Shown here piece by piece: positions 5,450 through 12,703 of a stretch of DNA of 18,072 nt (position 1 is its first letter; each line of letters begins with the position of its first letter). The DNA is taken from the NCBI GenBank assembly GCA_007126835.1, contig SLAO01000100.1, positions 1 to 18,072 of the forward strand, read 5' to 3'. The translations under genes and the position numbers were made by a program. The stretch is from Nitriliruptorales bacterium (GTDB taxonomy: Bacteria > Actinomycetota > Nitriliruptoria > Euzebyales > Egibacteraceae). The notes below the pieces were generated by a model. The model was not told where the DNA came from and did not search any database. It was given only the letters and a program-made list of their open reading frames with translations.

Positions 5450-6883
5450 TCAGAACTGGAAGTAGATGAACGGCGCCACCCCAGGGGGCCCGAGGGCGTC
5501 GATGGCGACCAGTGCCATCGCCAGTGCTACACCCTGCGCCGCCGGCGACAGCCCCGCGAAGCGCTCCTGCAGTGCCGCACCGAGATCCCGCGGGAGGAAC
5601 TGGACGGCGACGATCCCGGCGATGACCGCGACTACCGGGGGTGTCACCAGCGGCGCGGCGCCCCACCCCGTCACCAGCCGCGTCAGCATGGTGGTGGCGG
5701 TCTCGAAGGACTCGGCCCGGAAGAAGATCCAGCCCACGCAGACGACGTGGAAGGTCACCAGCCAGCGCCGCGTCTCGAGCCACCACGGCTCCACCGGCGC
5801 AAGCTCGGGATCCGAGGTCGGCCGTTCGGCACGCCGCTCGGCGAGCCAACGTTCGAGGCACAGCCATCCCCCGTGGAGCGCACCCCAGGCGACGAACGTC
5901 CACGCCGCTCCGTGCCACAGCCCGCCGAGCAGCATGGTCAGCATCAGGTTGCGGTACGTCCGGACCCGGCCCTGCCGGTTGCCCCCCAGCGGGATGTACA
6001 GGTAGTCGCGCAGCCAACGCGACAGCGTCATGTGCCAGCGCCGCCAGAACTCGGTGATCGAGCGGGCGGTGTACGGGCGGTCGAAGTTGTCGGGGAACGT
6101 GAACCCCAACAGCAGCGCACAGCCGATCGCGATGTCGGTGTAGCCCGAGAAGTCCGCGTAGATCTGCCCGGCGTACCCGTAGGTGGCGAACAGGATCTCC
6201 GGCGCGCTGTGCGCCGCCGGGTTGGCGAACACCTCGTCGACGATGGTCGTTGCCAGATAGCTGGCGACGACGACCTTCTTGAACAGCCCGGCGGTGATCA
6301 GACCGAAGGCCCGTCCGACGTCGATCCTCCGATCGTCACGCGTCGCCAGCTGGGGCAGGAACTCGCGGGCTCGCACGATCGGACCGGCGACCAGCTGCGG
6401 GAAGAAGGCCAGGTAGACCGCGAAGTCGATCGGGGGCGCCGGCTCGATCCGGCGACGGCCGATGTCGACCACGTAGCTGATCGCCTGGAAGGTGAAGAAC
6501 GAGATGCCGACCGGCAGCACGATCTCGAGGAGCGGGAAGGGGGAGTCCAGCCCCACCGACGCCAGCAGGTTTTTCAAGGAGGCGACGAAGAAGCCGTAGT
6601 ACTTGAACCACCCCAGGATCGCGAGGTTGCCGGCAACGGCCAGCCGAACCCGCCGACGTCGCCGAACGCCGTCCTCGGCGCCGTGGATCGCCACGCCCAT
6701 GACCTGGTTGAACACCGTCGCGCCGAGCAGCAGGAGCACGAAGCGTGCGTCCCACGCCGCGTAGAAGACGTAGCTGGCGGCGAGCATCGCGAGCTTCCAG
6801 CGCACCGGACGTGACGTCAGCAGCCAACTCGCGACCAGCACGACCGTGAAGAAGATGGCGTACTGGATGGTTGGAAACAGCAT
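5450..6883 (-). CDS. MBOAT family O-acyltransferase (AlgI/PatA-like)
   Basis: A 477-residue multi-pass membrane protein. It starts MLFPTIQYAIFFTVVLVASW, has many hydrophobic helices, and contains the family landmarks FYAAWD (40-45), LPVGISFFTFQAISYVVD (123-140), AGQIYADFSGYTDIAIG (238-254), FWRRWHMTLSRWLRDYLYIPLGG (279-301) and GGLWHGAAWTF (320-330), with the catalytic His324. AlgI-type MBOAT proteins pass acyl groups across the membrane for O-acylation of exported polysaccharides or peptidoglycan. Start choice: the DNA reads GTG-CCG-ATG. The ATG at 6883 matches the usual MLF... start of the family, and GTG at 6889 is the alternative. The Shine-Dalgarno is weak. The SGNH hydrolase follows directly, as expected for an acylation pair. 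The target glycan is unknown. Confidence 0.93.
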   Translation of the reverse strand: MLFPTIQYAIFFTVVLVASWLLTSRPVRWKLAMLAASYVFYAAWDARFVLLLLGATVFNQVMGVAIHGAEDGVRRRRRVRLAVAGNLAILGWFKYYGFFVASLKNLLASVGLDSPFPLLEIVLPVGISFFTFQAISYVVDIGRRRIEPAPPIDFAVYLAFFPQLVAGPIVRAREFLPQLATRDDRRIDVGRAFGLITAGLFKKVVVASYLATTIVDEVFANPAAHSAPEILFATYGYAGQIYADFSGYTDIAIGCALLLGFTFPDNFDRPYTARSITEFWRRWHMTLSRWLRDYLYIPLGGNRQGRVRTYRNLMLTMLLGGLWHGAAWTFVAWGALHGGWLCLERWLAERRAERPTSDPELAPVEPWWLETRRWLVTFHVVCVGWIFFRAESFETATTMLTRLVTGWGAAPLVTPPVVAVIAGIVAVQFLPRDLGAALQERFAGLSPAAQGVALAMALVAIDALGPPGVAPFIYFQF

Positions 6884-6950
6884 CGGCACTCGCTCGGACG
6901 CTCAGGGCCCGCGGACGCCAAGCGCCTGCCCGGTCGGGGACGGCGGCCGC

Positions 6951-6956
6951 AGTCTA
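6951..6956 (-). promoter_or_regulatory. Possible -10 hexamer for the MBOAT-hydrolase operon
   Basis: Minus-strand TAGACT (6956-6951) fits TAnnnT and sits 68 bases before the MBOAT ATG, in the only gap (6884-6980) between it and the amylosucrase gene. A TTGCGG lies upstream at 15-base spacing, shorter than ideal. This is weak support. Confidence 0.25.
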
Positions 6957-6980
6957 GGGCCAGCGCGGTGGCCGCAACCC

Positions 6981-8966
6981 TCAACCCTCCACAAGCCAGC
7001 GCGCGCTCAGTCGCGCCACCGGGATGCGCCCCCCGGTCACGTCGACGGGAGCGTCGCCGTCCAGCGCGTCTACTGCAGCGGGCAGCGACACGTCGGCGAG
7101 CACGCCGGCGTCCACGCTCCGGTCCTCGTCGGCGACGTTGGCCAGGCCGAGCATCGGACCGACCCGCGGGTGGTCCCGGCGCCACGCCAGCACGCCGGTG
7201 TCGTCGGTCCACAGCGGACGGGTCCTTGCCGCTCCGTGCAGCGCCGGCGTGCGCCGGCGAGCGGCGGCCAGGTGACGAAAACCGGCGTGCACCCGACCCT
7301 CCACGGCGTCGACGTCATGGCGTCGGGCCGCTGCTTGCCAGTCCATCCACGGGCGGTGGAGCCAGCGGTTGTCACCGCAGGCGGCAGGGTCGGTCCGCCA
7401 GCTCTGCTCGTTGCCCAAGGCGAGCTCGTCGCCCATGTAGATCAGGGGGAGCCCTCCCCAGCCGAAGCAGACTGCGTACAGCACCAGCAGGCGCCGGATC
7501 GCCTGGTCGAGCAGCGTGTCGTCGCCGGCTTCCAGGGCTTGGGTGATCCCGGCCAGGGCTGCGGCGGTGCCCGAGATCCTCGCGTCGCCGGTCGCGGGGT
7601 CGTCCTGGAAGCGTTCCCCGCGCGCGAACGAGCCGGGGTGCTCACCGGCGTAGAAGGCGTTGAGGAACCCCCGGTGGGCGAAGCCGTCGAGGCCGACCGC
7701 GGCCGCGTCGGCGTCGTCGACGGCCCAGCCGATGTCGTCGTGGCAGCGGACGTACGTCACCCAGCCCGTGCCAGGCGGCGGTGGCCGCATCCGCTCCAGG
7801 GCCCGCGTGGGCAACCGCACGTCGCGGGCCGCGACCGCGCTCCAGCCCATCACCATCAGCTGGTTGTGGTAAGCCAGCTCGCACTCGGCGCGCTGCCGGA
7901 CGTGGGCGCCCAGGTACTGCACGAGCTGCCCGGGGGGCACGATGGCCTCGGCCTTGAAGATCACCGCGGGCGCCGCGATGCGCACCAGCGCACGCCAGGC
8001 CTGCAGCAGCCAGTGCGCCTCGGGCTGGTTCTGGCAGTCGGTGCCCAGTCGCTTCCAGGTGAACGGCACCGCGTCGAGGCGCAGTACCTCGACCCCCCGG
8101 TTGGCCAGGTGGAGCATCTCGGCAAGCATCGCGGCGAACACGTCGGGGTTGGAGTAGTCCAGGTCCCACTGGTAGTCGTGGAACGTGGTCCACACCCAGG
8201 CGTCGAGCTCCTCGGCGTAGGTGAAGTTGCCCGGGGCCGTGTCGGGGAAGACCTCCGGCAGGGATGCCTCGTAGGCGTCGGGCAGCGCCCGCGAGTCGAA
8301 GGTCCGGTAGTAGGCCCGGTAGGTCTCATCCCCCTCGGCGGCCCGTCGCGCCCACGCGTGCTCACTGGCCGTGTGGTTGACCACCACGTCCAAACACAGG
8401 CTGATGCGGCTGTTCCGCAGCGCCGTCGCGAGCTCCTCCAGGTCGGCCATCGTGCCCAGCCGAGGGTCCACCGCCCGGTAGTCCGTGACCGCGTAGCCCC
8501 CGTCGTCGGGCCCGTCCCGCGAGGCCAGCAGCGGCATGAGGTGCAGGTACGTCACCCCGAGCTCGCGCAGGTAGTCCAAGCGCCCGCGGACACCGGCCAA
8601 CGTCCCCGCGAAGCGGTCCACGTAGCACACGTAGCCGACCATGGACTGGTCCAGGAACCAGTCGGGGCCGATCTCGCGGCGGTGGTCGAGTTCGAGGAGC
8701 TCGTCGCTGCGCGACCCCACTGCGTCCAGCAGCGTGGAGACCAGACGCCGGGCGAGCGCGGGGACGTCGTGCTCGGCTCCGTACAGGCGGATGAGCGGGT
8801 CGAGGGCGTCAGGCAACGACCGCTCGAGCCTGGCGGCGAACGCCGCGGCGTCGCGGCGAGCCAAGCGTGACCTGGCTTCGTGGCTGGCCGCAACGGCCAA
8901 TTGCTCCGTGAGCTCGGCCACGCGAGCTCGCGTCGCACCGGGGTGAGTTGACTGGCCGTCTGCCAC
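6981..8966 (-). CDS. Amylosucrase (GH13 family)
   Basis: The 661-residue protein follows the amylosucrase pattern throughout. An N-terminal helical domain (1-100) is followed by VGYVCYVDRFAGTLAGVRG (110-128) and YLHLMPLL, then GH13 region I DVVVNHT (193-199), region II RLDAVPF with nucleophile Asp298, region III IFKAEAIV with acid/base Glu340, and region IV VRCHDDIGW with Asp400. Asp155 in DGGYAV and the Arg of GDNRWLHRP correspond to the salt-bridge pair that favours sucrose at subsite -1 in the Neisseria enzyme. SLPEVFPD has Pro237 where that enzyme has Arg226. Expected reaction: sucrose to alpha-1,4-glucan plus fructose; hydrolysis or isomer formation is possible. The GTG at 8966 follows AGGAGGT at ideal spacing, so the upstream open frame to 9032 is not used. 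It is divergent from the Dabb-otsA-otsB run. Confidence 0.9.
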   Translation of the reverse strand: MADGQSTHPGATRARVAELTEQLAVAASHEARSRLARRDAAAFAARLERSLPDALDPLIRLYGAEHDVPALARRLVSTLLDAVGSRSDELLELDHRREIGPDWFLDQSMVGYVCYVDRFAGTLAGVRGRLDYLRELGVTYLHLMPLLASRDGPDDGGYAVTDYRAVDPRLGTMADLEELATALRNSRISLCLDVVVNHTASEHAWARRAAEGDETYRAYYRTFDSRALPDAYEASLPEVFPDTAPGNFTYAEELDAWVWTTFHDYQWDLDYSNPDVFAAMLAEMLHLANRGVEVLRLDAVPFTWKRLGTDCQNQPEAHWLLQAWRALVRIAAPAVIFKAEAIVPPGQLVQYLGAHVRQRAECELAYHNQLMVMGWSAVAARDVRLPTRALERMRPPPPGTGWVTYVRCHDDIGWAVDDADAAAVGLDGFAHRGFLNAFYAGEHPGSFARGERFQDDPATGDARISGTAAALAGITQALEAGDDTLLDQAIRRLLVLYAVCFGWGGLPLIYMGDELALGNEQSWRTDPAACGDNRWLHRPWMDWQAAARRHDVDAVEGRVHAGFRHLAAARRRTPALHGAARTRPLWTDDTGVLAWRRDHPRVGPMLGLANVADEDRSVDAGVLADVSLPAAVDALDGDAPVDVTGGRIPVARLSARWLVEG

Positions 8967-9019
8967 GGCTGACCTCCTGGGGGTCGTGGCCCCGATCGAG
9001 GGTACCGGCCTCCCGGCGG

Positions 9020-9060
9020 TACGCTGCGCCACCTGCCACGCTGTGCGAGACCACCGGTGG
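9020..9060 (+). promoter_or_regulatory. Divergent control region between amylosucrase and Dabb/otsAB genes
   Basis: The 154-base gap between the two divergent starts (8967-9120) contains a TACGCT -10-like hexamer (9020-9025), a perfect 10-base palindrome CCACCGGTGG (9051-9060), and the repeated octamer TGGGCGAG at 9073 and 9088 (15-base period). These are candidate promoter and operator elements; none is proven. Confidence 0.3.
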
Positions 9061-9120
9061 GCACCGCCACCCTGGGCGAGACACCGTTGGGCGAGTCGCC
9101 ACCAGGAGAGGAGACCTGCG

Positions 9121-9417
9121 ATGTCCCTGCGTCACGTCGCGATGTTCCGGTTCCTGCCCGATGTCGGAGCCGACCGCCTGCGGACCCTCGAGGACGCCCT
9201 GTCCAAGCTGCCCGACCAGATCTCCGAACTCGAGGCGTACGCCTTCGGTCAGGACCTGGGGTTGTCGGACACGACGTGGGACTTCGTCGTCGTCGCTGAC
9301 GTGGCCGACGCCGACGCGTTCGAGCGCTACCGCTCGCACCCCGCGCACGTCGCGGTGGTTCAAGACCAGTTCGGCCCGATCGTCGCCGAGCGGGCCGCGG
9401 TGCAGATCCAGCTCTGA
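9121..9417 (+). CDS. Dabb (stress-responsive alpha/beta-barrel) domain protein
   Basis: The 98-residue protein begins MSLRHVAMFRFLPDVGADRL, continues SKLPDQISELEAYAFGQDLG and TTWDFVVVADVADADAFERY, and ends RSHPAHVAVVQDQFGPIVAERAAVQIQL. This is the full length and motif order of the Dabb fold: H-V-x-x-F-x-F at the first strand, a central W-D-F-V-V strand, and Y-x-x-H-P-x-H before the last helix. Such proteins are dimeric ferredoxin-like folds; some respond to stress, others are small cyclases, and most have no known activity. The purine-rich AGGAGAGGAG (9104-9113) precedes the ATG by 7 bases. otsA follows after 17 bases, so it is probably the first gene of the trehalose operon. Confidence 0.88.
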   Translation: MSLRHVAMFRFLPDVGADRLRTLEDALSKLPDQISELEAYAFGQDLGLSDTTWDFVVVADVADADAFERYRSHPAHVAVVQDQFGPIVAERAAVQIQL

Positions 9418-9434
9418 CCCCACACGGAGGACCG

Positions 9435-10880
9435 ATGCGTGCCGAGGAAGCAGGCCTGGTCGTCGCCAGCAACCGGGGCCCGGTGTCGTGGCGACACGTC
9501 GGTGATGAGCTGCAACCCACCAGGGGCGCGGGGGGCCTGATCGTGGCACTCGGTGGTGCGCTGCAAGCCGAACCGGGCACGTGGGTCTCGGTCGCCCTCG
9601 ACGACTTCGACCAAGCGGTCGCCGCCGAGCACGACGGCGAGGCGTTCCACGTCGACACCCCAGACGGGTCCGCGTTTCGGCTGCGGGTGCTCGACGCCGG
9701 CGACCAGTTCGACGCCTACTACAACGAGGTGGCCAACCGCCTGCTGTGGTTCACCGTGCACGAGCTATGGGGGGCCCCGTACGAACCAAGCGGGGTGGGG
9801 TGGCGAGGCGACTGGTACTACGGCTACGAGCCCGTCAACGACGCCGTGGCCCGCGCGGTGGCTGAGGAAGCCGACGGTGGCGAGGAGATCTACCTGCAGG
9901 ACTACCACCTGTGCACCGCCGGGCGGACGGTCCGCCAGCTCCAGCCCGACGCCCGGCTGCTGCACTACATCCACACGCCCTGGGTCGGGCCGGGGCACTG
10001 GCGCATGCTGCCCACGCTGATCGCCGAGGAGATCATGCGCGGGATGCTCGCCGCCGACGTGGTGGCCTTCTCGTCGCCGACGTGGTGCGCCGCGTTCCGC
10101 CGGTGCGCCGAGGAACTGCTCGGCGCGACGGTCAGCGGCGAGAACGTCTTCTTCGAGGGGCGACGCACGGTGGTCGCCGACTTCACCCTGGGCGTGGACG
10201 AGGCCGGGCTGCAGGCGGTCGCCCAGTCCGACGCGGCCGTTGCCGCCCTCGAGGCGCTCGAGGACCAGCTCGCAGGCCGCCGGTTGATCGTGCGCGCCGA
10301 CCGCACCGACCTGTCAAAGAACATCCTTCGGGGCTTGCAGGCCTACGAGCTGCTGCTCGAACGCCACCCCGAGCATGTGGGGCAGGTCTGGCACCTCGCA
10401 CTACTCAACCCGTCGCGCCAGGGCGTTCCCGAGTACCGGGCGTACTTCGAGGCGTGCCAGCAAGCCGCGGACCGCATCCGCGAGCGCTTCGGCGAGGATG
10501 CGCTGGAGGTCGTCACCGACAGCGACTACACGCGCGTGGTTGCGGCGCTGTCGCGCTACGACGTGCTGTTGACCAACCCGGTCCTCGATGGCACGAACCT
10601 CGTGGCCAAGGAGGGGCCGGTCCTGAACGACAACGATGGCGTCCTCGTGCTGTCGCGCAACGCCGGGGCGACCACGGTCCTGGGGGAGCCCGCGCTCCTG
10701 GTCAACCCCTACGACGTCGAGGAGCAGACCGACGCCCTCGACCGGGCGCTGACGATGGGGTTGGAGGAGCGCGCCAGCCGTGCAGAGCGCCTGCGAGCGG
10801 CCTCCCGGCTGGGCGCTCCCGACGAATGGTTCACCGCCCAACGCCACCTGCTGCGCGCCACCGTGGCGCGCCGGCGCTGA
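9435..10880 (+). CDS. otsA: Trehalose-6-phosphate synthase (GT20)
   Basis: A 481-residue GT-B enzyme of family GT20. It has LVVASNRGPVSW (8-19), RGAGGL (30-35), YLQDYHL (153-159), HYIHTPW (177-183), the nucleotide-phosphate-binding RTDLSK (290-295, matching RLDYSK of E. coli OtsA with Arg290 and Lys295 kept), and NPVLDGTNLVAKEG (381-394) followed by GVLVLSRNAGA. It makes trehalose-6-phosphate from a nucleotide-activated glucose and glucose-6-phosphate in the cytoplasm. The actinobacterial subtype differs at several positions (DGTNLV rather than DGMNLV, SKN rather than SKG), so donor preference (UDP-, GDP- or ADP-glucose) is open. GGAGG lies 4 bases before the ATG. otsB follows 14 bases after the stop, strongly supporting the role. 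Confidence 0.92.
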   Translation: MRAEEAGLVVASNRGPVSWRHVGDELQPTRGAGGLIVALGGALQAEPGTWVSVALDDFDQAVAAEHDGEAFHVDTPDGSAFRLRVLDAGDQFDAYYNEVANRLLWFTVHELWGAPYEPSGVGWRGDWYYGYEPVNDAVARAVAEEADGGEEIYLQDYHLCTAGRTVRQLQPDARLLHYIHTPWVGPGHWRMLPTLIAEEIMRGMLAADVVAFSSPTWCAAFRRCAEELLGATVSGENVFFEGRRTVVADFTLGVDEAGLQAVAQSDAAVAALEALEDQLAGRRLIVRADRTDLSKNILRGLQAYELLLERHPEHVGQVWHLALLNPSRQGVPEYRAYFEACQQAADRIRERFGEDALEVVTDSDYTRVVAALSRYDVLLTNPVLDGTNLVAKEGPVLNDNDGVLVLSRNAGATTVLGEPALLVNPYDVEEQTDALDRALTMGLEERASRAERLRAASRLGAPDEWFTAQRHLLRATVARRR

Positions 10881-10894
10881 CCCGGAGGACGCGT

Positions 10895-11701
10895 GTGACC
10901 TCCCAGATCGCCGAGCTGCCCGACGCAATCGCGTCGCTCGACGCGTTCGCCTCGCGCATCCGCGGCCGACAGGTCGCGGTGTTCTTGGACTACGACGGAA
11001 CCCTCTCGCCGATCGTGGCCGATCCAGCTGCCGCGGTGTTGCCCCAGCGCGCCCGAGCTGCCCTGCGGGCGCTGGCTCGTCGGTGCCCGGTCGCGGTCGT
11101 CAGCGGACGTGACCTCGACGACGTCGCCGAGCGGGTCGACGTGGACGGCGTGGCCTACGCGGGCAGCCATGGGCTGGACATCGACGGGCCTGCGGGCCGT
11201 CAGTCCTACGGCGAGGAGCACCTCGGCGACCTCGACGCTGCCGAGGGTGCGCTGGCGCAGGCGCTTGAAGGGATCCCGGGCGCGGGCATCGAGCGCAAGC
11301 GGTTCACGGTCGCGGTGCACTACCGGCAGGTGGCCTCCGAACGGGAGCGCGACGTCGCCGAGGTCGTCGACCGGGTCGCGCGCGCCTACCCGCAGCTGCG
11401 CGTCGCGGGAGGCAAGCGAGTCTACGAGCTTCGCCCTGCCGTCGACTGGGACAAGGGCCGCGCGGTCCTGTGGCTGCTCGAAGCCCTCGAACTCGACCGG
11501 GACGACGTGGTGCCGATCTACGTCGGCGACGACCTCACCGACGAGGACGCGTTCGCGGCGCTGGCCGAGCGCGGCTATGGCGTCGTGGTGCGCGGCGAGG
11601 AAGATGCGCGCGCGACGGCCGCCTCGGCAAGCCTTGCCGACACCGACGCCGTCATCGAGTGGCTCGAGCGCCTCGACGAGCTCATCGATGACCACGGCTG
11701 A
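10895..11701 (+). CDS. otsB: Trehalose-6-phosphate phosphatase (HAD superfamily)
   Basis: The 268-residue product has all HAD motifs: FLDYDGTLSPI (30-40; nucleophile Asp32, Asp34), VAVVSGRD (66-73, Ser70), the lysine of DWDKGRAV (Lys187) and YVGDDLTDEDAF (209-220). GSHGLDI (90-96) and RFTVAVHYR (136-144) are typical of the OtsB cap and core. It removes phosphate from trehalose-6-phosphate to give trehalose. The GTG at 10895 is preceded by GGAGG at 10884-10888 with 6-base spacing. The long open frame that continues upstream inside otsA is a frame shadow. Its last 14 bases overlap the next gene. Confidence 0.93.
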   Translation: MTSQIAELPDAIASLDAFASRIRGRQVAVFLDYDGTLSPIVADPAAAVLPQRARAALRALARRCPVAVVSGRDLDDVAERVDVDGVAYAGSHGLDIDGPAGRQSYGEEHLGDLDAAEGALAQALEGIPGAGIERKRFTVAVHYRQVASERERDVAEVVDRVARAYPQLRVAGGKRVYELRPAVDWDKGRAVLWLLEALELDRDDVVPIYVGDDLTDEDAFAALAERGYGVVVRGEEDARATAASASLADTDAVIEWLERLDELIDDHG

Positions 11702-12608
11702 CCGCTGGGCACGGCGCCGGCCACCCCCGCTGGCTCCCGGCGACCTCGTCGCGGCCGTCGCCCCTGCCGGGCCACCGAGCCACGACGGTGCCACCGGCGG
11801 GATCGCGCTGCTGGAGTCGTGGGGACTGCGCGTACGGCTGATGCCGGCGGCACTTACCGGACACCCCAGCGGCTTCCTCGCCGCTGATGACGACCGTCGG
11901 CTCGCCGACTTGGAGGCCGCGTTCGGCGACGACGAGGTGGCCGGCGTGTTCTGCCTGCGCGGGGGCTACGGCAGTCAGCGTCTGCTCGACCGGCTGGACG
12001 TGGCCCCGCTGGGCCGTCATCCCAAGACGTTCGTGGGCTTCAGCGACCTCACTGCGCTGCACGTCGCGCTGGGCCAGCGCGCCGACCTGATGACGTTTCA
12101 CGGCCCCAACCTGGCAGGCGACCCGCGCCGTATCGGCCCGGCCGGCGCATCGTCGCTCCACCGCGCGATATCGGGCGGAGAGCCCGAGGTGATCACCGGA
12201 CAGACACTGCGGCCCGGCGAGGTTCGGGCGCCCCTGGTGGGCGGGAACCTGACGTTGCTGTCGACGCTGTGCGGCACCCCAGACGAACTCGACGCCGCCG
12301 GGGCGATCCTGCTGCTCGAGGACGTCGGCGAGGCGCCGTACCGGCTCGACCGTGCGCTGACGCACCTGCGGCGGGCAGGCGTCCTCGAGGGGGTCGCCGG
12401 CCTGGCGTTCGGGATGTTCGCCGACTGCGGCGGGCGACCCGGCGAGGCAACTGCCCTCGACGTGGCGGTTGCCCACGCCCACGAGCTCGACGTCCCGGCG
12501 GTGGCCAACCTGCCGCTTGGCCATGGCCCGCAGCAGCGCACCGTGCTGCTGGGCGCTCCGACCGAGCTGAACGCCACGGCGGGGTCCCTGGTCCAGGATC
12601 GGACGTGA
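11688..12608 (+). CDS. LD-carboxypeptidase / MccF-like peptidase (family S66)
   Basis: The 306-residue protein matches peptidase S66 in length and motifs: LAPGDLVAAVAPAGPP (15-30), VAGVFCLRGGYGSQRLLDRLD (84-104), FVGFSDLTALH (115-125) with the nucleophile Ser119, LLLEDVGEAPYRLDR (208-222) with Glu211, and LPLGHGPQQRTVLLG (275-289) with His279. Relatives are cytoplasmic enzymes that cut the L,D bond of recycled murein tetrapeptides, or MccF-type enzymes that inactivate microcin C. The housekeeping recycling role is more likely here but not proven. Its ATG lies inside otsB (14-base overlap), so the genes are probably co-translated although the functions seem unrelated. Confidence 0.9.
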   Translation: MTTADRWARRRPPPLAPGDLVAAVAPAGPPSHDGATGGIALLESWGLRVRLMPAALTGHPSGFLAADDDRRLADLEAAFGDDEVAGVFCLRGGYGSQRLLDRLDVAPLGRHPKTFVGFSDLTALHVALGQRADLMTFHGPNLAGDPRRIGPAGASSLHRAISGGEPEVITGQTLRPGEVRAPLVGGNLTLLSTLCGTPDELDAAGAILLLEDVGEAPYRLDRALTHLRRAGVLEGVAGLAFGMFADCGGRPGEATALDVAVAHAHELDVPAVANLPLGHGPQQRTVLLGAPTELNATAGSLVQDRT

Positions 12609-12689
12609 CGCTGGGACGCCGGCGCGGTCGAAAGGCGCGAGCTGGCCCGGCCCGGTGCGATCATGTATGCGGTGCGCCGCCAGTGGCCC

Positions 12690-12703
12690 TACGATGCGGG
12701 TCC
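12690..12703 (+). promoter_or_regulatory. Candidate leaderless promoter for the Nif3-like gene
   Basis: TACGAT at 12690-12695 fits TAnnnT and lies 8 bases before the ATG at 12704. There is no Shine-Dalgarno before that ATG. The spacing would place the transcript start at or next to the start codon. No convincing -35 hexamer is seen. Confidence 0.4.

Noticed and set aside
5348..6814. Long plus-strand frame opposite the MBOAT gene
   Set aside because: Product is Arg/Asp/Gln-rich low complexity; the opposite strand encodes a full MBOAT protein with all motifs.
6846..8870. Very long open frame on the plus strand opposite the MBOAT and amylosucrase genes
   Set aside because: It is antisense to two clearly recognised proteins; its product is low-complexity, rich in Val/Gly/Gln/His/Arg, with no family pattern. 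Long antisense frames are expected at this GC content.
9911..10894. Upstream extension of the otsB frame
   Set aside because: It lies in the wrong frame inside otsA, is Arg/Ala/Gly-rich, and a GTG with a strong Shine-Dalgarno at 10895 gives the normal OtsB length.
11688..12608. Microcin C immunity system (MccF)
   Set aside because: No microcin biosynthesis or export genes are adjacent; a murein-recycling LD-carboxypeptidase is the simpler call.
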